From Dastarcus helophoroides (taxonomy: Eukaryota; Arthropoda; Insecta; Coleoptera; Bothrideridae): DNA of 64,000 nt. Location: assembly GCA_028583605.1 (NCBI GenBank), contig CM053327.1:27205629-27269628 (forward strand), in the 5' to 3' direction. The notes beneath the pieces are model-generated. The model was not told the origin of the DNA and ran no database searches. It saw only the letters and a list, made by a program, of their open reading frames with translations. The position numbers and the translations under genes are program-made. Positions 10,800 through 20,550 of this stretch are shown here, piece by piece; the first letter of the stretch is position 1, and every line of letters begins with the position of its first letter.

Positions 10800-13260
10800 A
10801 AGTTGAAATTTTGATAAAAAATCAGAAGTTTTAAAATGAGTCAAAATTTTGAAAAGAGTAGAAATTGTGAAAACAAAAGGAGATATTTTGAAATGCATAG
10901 ATTTTCAGAAAGTCAGGTAAATTTTTTAAAAAAAAGTCACAATTTAAAAAAAAAGCACATTTTAAAATATCGTATAGAAATTGCAGAAATAAGTAATATT
11001 TTGGAAAAAAGCCATCATTTTGGAAACAACGAAATTCTGAGAAAAAAGTTGAAATTTTGAAAAAAAGGCAACTTTAAATGTCGAAGTTTTAAGGAAAAAG
11101 GGCGAAATTTTCAATAAAAAAGTAGCAACGCGGAAATTGTATAGAAGTCGAATTTTTTATTCAAAATTTTCAAAAAAAAAGCGCAATTCTTTAAAAAAGT
11201 TGGATTTTTAAAGCTAAATTGTTAAAAGAGGTCGAGATTTTAAGTCAGCTAGAAATTTCAAAAAAAGTAACAATTTTCAAAAAGATTACGATTTGCAATC
11301 GATCGAAATTTTCGAAAAAAAAAGTTAAAATATGCAAAAAAAGTCGAAAAGCTTCCGAAAAACGAGAAAAGGTAGATTTTTGCAGAAATTGGAAATATGT
11401 AAACAAAAGTCTAAATTTCAAGACAAAGTATGAATTTTAGAAAATAACTCGAAATTTTTCAAAAATACACTGAAAACTTCGAGAAAAAGTCAAAATTTTG
11501 AGTCGAAGTTTTCAAAATAATCAAATAAATAATTTTTTTAGTCACAATTTAGAAAAGGAAGGATATGTTAAAATATAGTATAGAAATTGCAAAAATAACC
11601 AAAATTTGGAAAAAAGCCATCATTTTGAAAAAAGGAAATTCTGAAAAAAAAGTATATATTAAAAAAAAAAGATAATTTTAAATTTAAAAAATTATACAAT
11701 TTTAACTGTCAAAGTTTCAGGAAAAAAAGGCGAAATTTTCAATAAAAAAAATAGAAACGCGGAAATTTTCTTAGTCGTTTTTTTTTAATTCGAAATTTTC
11801 AAAAAATGCAATTCTTTAAAAAAGTTGGATTTTTAAAGCCAAAATGTTGAAAAAGGTCGAAATTTTCAGTCAGCCAGTATTTTCAAAAAAAAGTAACAAT
11901 TTTGAAAAAGATTGCGATTTGCAGTCGATCGAAATTTTCAAAAAAAAAGTCCAAAGTTCAGGAAAACCCAGAAAAGTTAAATTTTTGTAAACATTGCAAT
12001 TATCTAAAAAAAGTCGAAATTTCAAAAAAGTACGAATTTTAGAATATAACTCGAATTTTTCAAAAATACACTGAAACTTCGAGAAAAAGTTAAAATTTTA
12101 AGTCGAAAATTTCTAAATAAATTAAATAAAATAATTTTTTTTTAAAAAGTCACAATTTAGAAAAAGATGGACCTTTTGAAATATAGTACAGAAATTGCAA
12201 AAATAAGTATAAGTAACATTTTGGAAAAAAGCCATCATTTTAAAAAAAGGAAATTCTGAGAAAAGTTTAAATTAAAAAAAAAAGACAATTTTAAATTTTG
12301 AAAAAAATACAATTTTAAATGTTGAAGTTTCAAGAAAAAAAAGTACAAACGCGGAAATTGTCTAAAAGTCGATTTTTTTATTCGAAATTTTCAAAAAAGC
12401 GCAATTTTTTAAAAAAAGTTGAATTTTTGAAGCAAAAATGTTGATAAAGGTCGAAATTTTCAGTCAGCCAGGATTTTCAAAAAAGTAACAATTTTAAAAA
12501 AGATTGCAATTTGCAAAAAAAGTAGAAAGCTTAACAAAAACGAGAAAAGGTAAATTTTTACAAAAATTGTAATTATGTTAAACAAGTCTAAATTTTAAGA
12601 CAATGTACGAATTTTAGAAAATAACTCGAATTTTTCAAAAACACATTGAAAACTTCGAGAAAAAGTCAAAATTTTGAGTCGAAATGTTCAAAATAAATCA
12701 AATAAAATATTAAGAAAAAGATGAACATTTTGCAATAGATATATATAGTATAGAAATTGCAAAAATAACTAAAATTTTGGAAAAAAGTCATCATTTTGAA
12801 AAAAGGAAATTCTGAGAAAAAAGTTTATATTAAAAAAAAAGATGATTTTAAATTTTGAAAAAGACAATTTTAACTGTCAAAGTTTCAAGAAAAAAAGGCG
12901 AAATTTTCAACAACAAAAAAGCAGAAACGGGGAAATTTTCTAAAGGTCGTTTTTTTTAATTCGAAATTTTCAAAAAACGCAATTTTTTAAAAAAAGTTGG
13001 ATTTTTAAAGCCAAAATGTTGAAAAACGTCGAAATTTTCAGGGTCAAAATTTTCAAAAAAAGTAACAATTTTGAAAAAGATTGCGATTTGCAGTGAATCG
13101 AAATTTAAAAAAAAGTTAAAATATACAAAAAAAAGTCGAAAGCTTCAGAACAACGAGTAAAGTTAAATTTTTGTAAAATTTGCAATTATGTAAAAACAAG
13201 TCTAATTTTCAAGACAATGTAAGAATTTTAGAAAAAAATTTTGTGATTATATAATCGAAA
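10800..13260 (+). repeat. Higher-order tandem array, ~600-bp unit, four copies
   Basis: The landmark GCCATCATTTT (GTCATCATTTT in the last unit) occurs at 11011, 11616, 12231 and 12787, steps of 605, 615 and 556 bp. Each unit also carries the same ordered landmarks: TAGAAATTGCAAAAATAA, a CGCGGAAATT or similar string, CAGTCAGCCAG and GATTGC(G)ATTTGCA. Units are diverged but collinear. Open frames are low-complexity Lys-rich translations. Confidence 0.9.
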
Positions 13261-13593
13261 ATTTAAGAAGAAGCATTTCGAGGCTAAAACCGAAATTTCG
13301 GAAAAATCAATCAGGCGCCACTGTAAAATGGAAATATCAAAAAAGGTTAAAAATAAGCAGTTTTACTGAGAATGAAAAACGATTGTAAACACTAATTCAA
13401 ACGTGGTCCCTTTCTTTTCGAAAATATCTGCTTCATCTTTTGCCAATTTTTTTGGCGTGATAACTTTAGGGAGGATTTTCATAATTTGTTGTGTTTTCTG
13501 TTCAATAGTTTATGAATTAAAAACACCAAAATATTATTAATTAATTCAGTTCCCTTTCGTTTTATGAAGTGCTTTGTAATTTTTAGCATAATT

Positions 13594-13854
13594 GAGGCGT
13601 TTAGTGCAAAAGGGGCCTAACCAACAAATTTAGACATTTCCTGACTTTCAATTTATTTTACTCGGAACATTGCAAAACGTTGCATTGTAAGTGCAACCGT
13701 TGACAGTGCAACACAAACTCATGTTCAATGCTTTTTACTACTTAGCAGATGGCAGCAGTATTTTATATTTGCTTTATGCATTACAAATTAGACTTTTCTT
13801 TATCGATTTTTAGTGTATATCCATATATTGGGCCACTTTTGCACAAAACGCCCC
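13594..13854. mobile_element. MITE-like element, 261 bp, with AATT flanking duplication
   Basis: The left end GAGGCGTTTAGTGCAAAAG and the reverse complement of the right end GGGGCGTTTTGTGCAAAAG pair over about 27 bases with about four mismatches. Both ends are directly flanked by AATT (13590-13593 and 13855-13858), consistent with a 4-bp target duplication, though AATT is common in AT-rich DNA. There is no coding capacity, so it would be non-autonomous. Confidence 0.78.
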
Positions 13855-14615
13855 AATTCAAGTTGATATACATTTGTATTTTAGTTTTTTCCCAGTGGTG
13901 ATAAAACGAGTTGTTTTAAAAGATACTAAAGCCTAGATTGCCATCGATAAAAGTCTTGTCCATGAAACTAAACCAAAGGCTAACGCTCTGACGATTGGAA
14001 AGGCACATCTTATGTAGGTAGATTCCTTCCATCCACCGTACAGACAGTACCTTTCGATTCGAACAGTACAACTTTACGTTGCGTAAATATTTCAATGCCA
14101 ATACAATCAGGCGAAGCGATGGTATTTGTTCTTATACATTAAAACGTAGCCTCTGGACTAGTGCACTCGACAAATGGGCTAAAACAACAAGGAGGGGAGA
14201 TTTGTAATAATGTTACAAAGAAACACACCCAACTATTACCGACACCTTGCTGTTTATAGAAGAACATGAGCAGGTGTATTTGTATCTGGATGCGGTATTG
14301 AGTCATCGACGGTGCATGATGCTACAGGGTGATCAATTTGAAAAATTGCAAGGCGGAGTCAATTTTAAGGCACAGAACAATATCAACTAACTTACCCTTT
14401 CAAAGTTCCGCGCTTTTGCGACTTGTAGTAAGAACATTTTTTTTCTATAACTGCTCATTTTTCTCTCCCAAAAATTCATCTCTTTTCCTAATGTTTTTAA
14501 AAATTTTCTACAATGCTCGCGTTTCTTTCAAAATGTCAACAAACGTTTACGTTTACATTCAAAGACTTGATTAAATTACATTAAAAAATTCCTGATTAAA
14601 CCAAATATTCTATAA

Positions 14616-14708
14616 TGCTAATCCATGTTTGAGCAAAAGCTTCTGATTTAGGTGACAGCAGAACAAACCCATCTATATTAAAAGCTTTTGATCAAACGTG
14701 GATTAGCA
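14616..14708. repeat. 27-bp inverted repeat, potential long hairpin
   Basis: The left arm (14616-14642, TGCTAATCCATGTTTGAGCA...) and right arm (14682-14708) are complementary with only two mismatches over 27 bp, around a 39-base loop. This could be a MITE core or a terminal structure of a small element. No flanking duplication was identified. Confidence 0.85.
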
Positions 14709-14774
14709 AAATTAAAAAATTTTTAATTTGCGAAATATTCCATGTTAGAATAAAAAGTTCGATTATTTTCCCAA

Positions 14775-14877
14775 AAGGGCCATGAGAATGCGAAGTTAAC
14801 CAACTTGTTGGTTCAGCAAACCTCTAGACACGCCAACCAGGCCTGTAGTTCGGCAACCTCGCATTCTGATGGCCCTT
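14775..14877. repeat. 26-bp inverted repeat, potential long hairpin
   Basis: The left arm 14775-14800 (AAGGGCCATGAGAATGCGAA...) and right arm 14852-14877 are complementary apart from about four positions. The 51-base loop itself contains a small palindrome around CAACTTGTTGG. It lies about 70 bp beyond the previous hairpin and about 110 bp before the primer-binding-like site. Confidence 0.82.
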
Positions 14878-14879
14878 CA

Positions 14880-15118
14880 GTCGGGACTTTGGCAACCCTA
14901 GTTTAACGTCTTACTCGGAGGAACCGTGTCAGTCTTTTGTGGTGACACTTGTGCAGGCGGCAGATCTCAGATCTTTTCGGGCCCCAAGTTGGGCGCCAAA
15001 AACTGTTACGGAAAATTTTCGATAGAAGAGGAATTTTTCAATTATTATTAGTGGTACTTTTTTCTAGCCTTAAAATAACTGAGCCACTGACACTCCACCG
15101 GGGAAACCTGTGGTAACA
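14880..15118 (-). mobile_element. LTR-retrotransposon remnant: LTR end plus primer-binding site
   Basis: On the minus strand a sequence ending CCGTAACA (end at 15004) is followed after a few bases by TGGCGCCCAACTTGGGG, the form of a tRNA primer-binding site (TGG pairs with tRNA CCA). The opposite LTR end is probably 15118, where GTAACA occurs on the + strand, giving inverted termini TGTTAC/GTAACA and an unusually short 115-bp LTR. A longer LTR extending further right cannot be excluded. The internal region is lost: no gag or pol is seen. Confidence 0.6.
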
Positions 15119-15949
15119 TACTGTTTAATAAAACATCTAAATTATTTAAGGAAATAAAAATTCTTTTTTTACATATATATTTCATGTTTGATATTGAGAT
15201 GCTTGAATAAAGAAAGAAACTGCCCAACCGTGTGTGTACCTTCGAATTATAATTACTATAATCTTGCAGGAGCATATGAAGAAAATTCTAAAAAAGCTTT
15301 AAGTAAATTCTTAATTCGCGTTGACATTTGTTGTGTATTGCAACACGTGCTAATGGGGTCACGTGGAAAATTCCTATTAATAATCAATCTATCGAAACAG
15401 TGATTATATGACACAATCTCTCGAGCGGAAAGACATACCCATTGCATCGGATGACTGTGTCGACAAATCGATACTTTATGATTCAACTTCGATGCAATAA
15501 TGGTAGGTATAAGTAAATCACGATTAAGAAATACGCTATTCCTTTCCAATTTTCTAATTTAATCAGTGACTATCGATTTATTTGGCTGCCTACTTTATTA
15601 GTTATTAATATTCGTATGCCTCGCGGTGCGATTAAAAAGCGCCTTTCTCATTATCATGTATTCGGAGTCCCCATTTTAAGTAAATAATGATGATTATTTG
15701 CTTAACATATTGTTGCTATTTGTCTTTTACCATTCACTTCACTCCTTTTAATTATTTGATTTTAATGTTGTAAATTCCACTTTTAACGTTTCCATGCTTG
15801 TATACGCAAGTGGTGTACATTATGCTGCATTTAATAACACATTAAAATTAATTATTCCAACATTATAATTATTCTTTAGCAAAATTTCTAATTTAAACGT
15901 TAAATTTTCAGTTCCGTTAGGACAACTTATTTTACATAAATTTCCTTTT

Positions 15950-16330
15950 TTCGAACTATTTCTTTTTTTTTTTATTTTAGATTTTAATTCAAAACCGCTA
16001 GAAAAATTTTCAAAAAAAGGAAAACATTTTTAGAAAAAGACCAATTTTCGAGTCAAAAATAAAAATTTTCAAATAAACCAAAACAGAGTTCTCAACATTT
16101 TGACCCGAATTTTCAAATGGCAAATTTTCTAGAAGTTGTCAATTTTTAGTAAAAAGTCTTAATACGTATTCCATGTTTTACTTGAAAACTGCATATTTCT
16201 GTAATCTCAAATTTTCCTCAAATTTCTAATATTTTGTATTAAACCAAATTTTAAAACTTTATTTTCATAAATCTTAGGGTTTTTTCGAAACTTTCTCAAA
16301 AGGGGTGTAACCTTGAATTTTCTAAGCTCG
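15950..16330 (+). repeat. Mixed A-rich sea margin
   Basis: Sea-type sequence with both polarities and decayed units. No gene is seen. Confidence 0.55.
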
Positions 16331-16337
16331 ATAATTC

Positions 16338-16410
16338 GAGAATCCTTACTAATATGTAAATGCGGGAAAGAGTGTTTGTCTGTCTGTCCGCTTCAGTGTT
16401 GCCAGATCTC
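16338..16410 (+). repeat. Interspersed-repeat head of the TAATATGTAAATGCGGGAAAG type
   Basis: The string ACTAATATGTAAATGCGGG followed by GTTTGTCTGTCTGTCCGC resembles the well-known arthropod repeat that starts TACTAATATTATAAATGCGAAAG and continues into GTCTGTCTGTCCG. The following 100 bases (to about 16510) are unique-looking. I infer a short diverged fragment of such an interspersed element. Confidence 0.5.
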
Positions 16411-16509
16411 GCACCCTTTCTCGATTTTCTACTCTCGCGCATATAGCACCACGCATATAAATACATGAAAAGCTAGGCAATGGCGACTCAACGGCATCGT
16501 AATCTAATG

Positions 16510-19500
16510 ACGAAGGTCATGTATTTTAAAAATGGAAATTTTTAGAGAAAAATCCAATTTTTCAGAATAGTGAAAATGTTCAAAAAGAACCAAATTTTTA
16601 AATTTTTCAAATAAAAATCCAGTTTACTACATAACAGTCGAAACTTCGAGAAAACGTCGAAATTTTTGAAAAAAAGTGAAAATTTAAAAAAAAATGGAAA
16701 TTTTAAGAAAAAATTGAAATTTTGAAAAAAAAATAAATTCTGAAAAAGTCATATCATAATGTCTTAAAAAAACGCCGAAATTTGACGACAAACGATTAAG
16801 ATTTTCAAAAAGTAGAAATTCTGAAAAAAGTTCGAAAAAAATCGAAATATTGAAAAAATCTAATTTTTGAAAAAAGTGAAAATTTTCAAAAAAAATCGAA
16901 TTTTTGAAATCAATACTATTTACTATAAAAAAGTCGAAATTTCGAAAAAAATTGAAAATTTTTGAATAATGTCGAAATTTCCATAAAAAATTAAAATTCT
17001 GAAAAAGGTTTAAATTATGGAAAAAATCAAATCCTAAAAAAATGAAATTTAATGACAGAAGGTTAACATTTACAAAAAAAGTAAACATTGCAAAAAAGTT
17101 CGAAAATTTAAAAAATCCAAATTGTGAGGAAAATCCAATTTTTCAAAAAAGTGAAAATTTTCAAAAAAAGACAAATTTTTTAAATTTCTAAATAAAAAAC
17201 CAATTTGCTACGTAAAAGTCGAAATTCTTGATGAAAAGTGAAGATTTTCACAAAAAATTGAAATTTTGAAAAAACTTTAAATCTGAAAGTCATAATGTCT
17301 TGAGGAAAACGCCGAAATTTGATGACACGGCGACGATTAGGATTTTCAAAAAAGTAGAAATTCTGAAAAAAGTTCAAAAAAATCGAAATTTTGAGAAAAA
17401 TCCAATATTCGAAAAAAGTCGGAATTTTCAAAAAAAGTCGAATTTTTTAATTTTTTAAACAAATATACCATTTACTGACAAAAGCCGATTTCGAAAAAAA
17501 TTAACAATTCTTGAAAAATAGTCGATCTTTTCATCAAAAATCAAAATTTTCAAAAAAGTTTAAATTCTAAATCATATCTTAAAAAAAAAGCCGAAATTTG
17601 ATGACAAATGGTTGATATTTTTAAAAAAGTAGATATTCTAAAAAAAAGTTCGAAAAATTTAAAAATCGAAATTGTGAGAAAAATACAATTTTTCAAAAAA
17701 AGAAAAATTTTCAAAAAATAGTCGAATTATTTAAATTTCTGAATAAAAACCAATTTGCTATACAAAAGTCGAAACTTGGAGAAAAAGTTTAAATTCTAAA
17801 TCATATCTTAAAAAAAGCCGAAATTTGATGACAAACGGTTGACATTTTCAAAAAAGTAGACATTCTAAAAAAAAGTTCAAAAAGTTTAAGAATCGAAATT
17901 GTGAGAAAAATACAATCTTTCAAAAAAGGGAAAATTTTCAAAAAAGGAAAAATGTTCAAGAAATAGTCGAATTATTTAAATTTCTAAATAAAAACCAATT
18001 TGCTATATAAAAGTCGAAACTTCGAAAAAAAGTTGCAATTTTTGAAAAAACATACAAATTTTCGCAAAAAATTGAAATCTTGAAAAAAAAATTAATTCTG
18101 AGGTCACAATATCTTAAAAAAAATGTCGAAATTTGATGACAAAAGGTTAACATTATCAAAAAGGTGAAAATTCTTTAAAAAGTTGGAAAAAAGCGAAAAT
18201 TTGAGACAAAACCAATTTTTAAAAATGGAAATTTTCAAAAAAAAAGTCGAATGTTTCAATTTTTCAAATAAAAATACCATTTACTACATAAAAGTCGAAA
18301 TTTCAAAAAAAATTAAAATTTTCTGAAAAATAAACCAAATTTTCTTAAAAAACTAAAATTTTTGAAAAAGTTAAAATTCCGGAAAAAGTCATATATTAAA
18401 TAAAATCCAAAATTTGATGAGAGAAGGTTAACATTTTCAAAAAAAAATATATGTTCTAAAAAAACTTGGAAAATTTTAAAAATGGGAATTGAGAAAAATC
18501 CAATTTTTCAAAACAGTAAAAATTTCAAAAAAAAAGTCGAATTATTTATATTTCTGAATAAAAACCAATTTGCTACATAAAAGTCTAAACTTCGAGAAAA
18601 AGTCGAAATTTTTGCAAAAACGAGAAATTCTGAAAGTGACAATATCTTTAAAAAAGCCGAAATTTGATGACAAAAGGTTAACATTATCAAAAAAGTGAAA
18701 ATTCTAAAATAAGTTCGAAAAAAATCGAAATTTTGAGAGAAATCCATTTTTTGGAAAAAGTGGAAATTTTCAAAAAAAAAGTCGAATTATTTAAATTTCT
18801 GAATAAAAACAAATTTGCTACATAAAAGTCGAAACTTCGAGAAAAAGTCGAAATTTTTGAAAAAAAGTGAAATTTTGAAGTCACTATATCTTTAAAAAAA
18901 GCCGAAATTTGATGACAAAAGGTAACATTATCAAAAAAGTGAAAATTCTAAAATAAGTTTGAAAAAAATCGAAACTTTGAGAAAAATCCAATTTTTGGAA
19001 AAAGTGGAAATTTTCAATTTTTCAAATAAAAATGCCATTTACTACAAAAAAGTCGAAATTTCGAAAAAAAGTTAAAATTCTTGAAAAATAGTCGAACTTT
19101 TCATAAAAAATTAAAACTTTTAAAAACGTTTATATTCTGGAAAAAAATCATATCCTAAAAAAAAGCCGAAATTTGATGACAAAAGGTTAACATTTTCAAA
19201 AAAGTAAACATTCTAAAAAAAGTTCAAAAATTTTGAAAATCGAAATTGTGAAAAAAAACCAATTTTTCGAAGTGAACATTTTCAAAACAAATTGAATTTT
19301 TTAAATTTTCAAATGAAAGACTCTTTTGCTACATAAAAGTCGAAACTTTTGATAAAAAGTCGTAATTTTCAAAAACTGTCAAAACATCGAGAAAAAAATA
19401 TGTGAACAAAAGTGGAAATTAAAAAATAAAACGGTTTTCAATAAAGCAATATTTCAACAGAATCAGGCTTTAAAAAAAACTAAATTAAAAAAAAGGCCGA

Positions 19501-19610
19501 AATTTAAGAAATCAAAATTTTGTACCAAAATTTTCAAAAAATTGGGAAATAAAGCAAAATCCTAGAGAGAGTCAAAATCGTGAGAGTTAAAATTTACAAA
19601 TTAAGTTAAA
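16510..19610 (+). repeat. Higher-order tandem array, ~265-bp unit, ten copies
   Basis: The landmark GCCGAAATTTGATGACAAA (with variants) occurs at 16773, 17043, 17311, 17590, 17817, 18125, 18406, 18656, 18901 and 19164, with steps of 227-308 bp (mean 266). The other landmarks recur in the same order: CCAATTTGCTACATAAAAGTC, GAAACTTCGAGAAAAAGTC, GGTTAACATT. Frames on the minus strand (such as 16684-17088, 17956-18159 and 18508-18884) repeat the same Phe-rich phrases and are array translations, not genes. Confidence 0.92.
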
Positions 19611-20550
19611 AAATTGAAACACATATCTTTCTTGGTTTCAGGGGACAAGATTTGTATTTCAGTTTTTGAAGATTACCAAAGACCAGTCCGTTCCACCAAA
19701 ATTAAGTTAAAATTTGGAAAAAGTGGAATTAAAAAAAAATGGAAAAGTGGAAATTCGAATCGTTACTTTCAGAAAGTTGAAACGAAGAAAAACTGAAACT
19801 TTTTTAAAAAATTCGAATTTAGAATGGGAATATTTTATAAAAGTCGAATTTAGAAACTGTCAGGTTTGCAAAAAAATTGAAATTTCGAGTTAAAATTTTA
19901 AAATAGGTTGAAAGAATGTTCAATAACAAGATAGGAATTTTGAATTTTTAAAAATAAGGTCAAAAATGTGATAAAAGTCAACATTTTCCAAAAAAACTCA
20001 GAAATAAGGTCAAAATATTAAAAATTTAAACTATTGAAAAGCACATTTTCAATAAAAGAAATTTTTGAACAAAAACAGAAATTATAACAAAAAGTGTCCA
20101 AAAACGAAAATCAAAATATATCCAAAAATCATTATTTTGAAGCCAGAATTTTCAAAAAAAGTAAATTAAAAATAAAGTAAAAACTTGGAGAAACATTTTT
20201 TTGGAAACGTCGAAAAAAATATTGCCTGGAAATCTCAATTTGTTGACGGTATTGTAGGTCAAAATTTAAATAGAAAAATTTGGGCTATTCTTCCAAAATT
20301 CGTATTTTCTTTTAGAAATTCGATTTTTTTCTAGAAATTTACTTTCTCAAGATTACGTCGGAATGTAAATAAAAGAAGTAAACATTTTGGAAGTTATTTT
20401 TTAATTTCGAGGAAAATCTTTCTTGAAAATTTTAAACTTTCTCTGGAAATGTCAACAATTATGTCAACATTTAAATAAAAAACGTAATTAGTTGAAAATA
20501 AATACTTTTAGCAATTTCGAATTTTTAAAATTTCGGAAAAGGAAAATATA
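19611..20550 (+). repeat. A-rich sea margin with an interspersed-repeat copy and a polarity switch
   Basis: Decayed sea on the A-rich polarity up to about 20250, then a short T-rich patch to about 20460. Copy B of the GGGGACAAG repeat (19627-19705) lies inside it. The open frame 19614-19796 is made of that copy plus sea. Confidence 0.6.
19627..19705 (+). mobile_element. Interspersed GGGGACAAG repeat, copy B
   Basis: It carries CTTGGTTTCAGGGGACAAG, then GTATTTCAGTTTTTGAAGAT, then ACCAGTCCGTTCCACC. This is the distal half of the family; the hammerhead-like head found in copies C and E is missing. Confidence 0.8.

Larger units (their letters stand above)
13261..15949. other. Island rich in inverted repeats and mobile-element remnants
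   Basis: This stretch holds a MITE-like element, two hairpin elements and an LTR or primer-binding-site remnant, listed separately. The rest is unremarkable. Open frames at 13916-14101, 14329-14574 and 15048-15549 have no recognisable product and two overlap the LTR-like remnant. Confidence 0.6.

Noticed and set aside
10800..13260. Regularly spaced repeats as a CRISPR array
   Set aside because: Units are about 600 bp, diverged, without short identical repeats and unique spacers, and the genome is eukaryotic.
16684..19000. Long Phe- or Lys-rich open frames (for example 134 codons at 16684-17088) as genes
   Set aside because: They are translations of the tandem array in one frame, with the same phrase repeated at the array step and no domain or start context.
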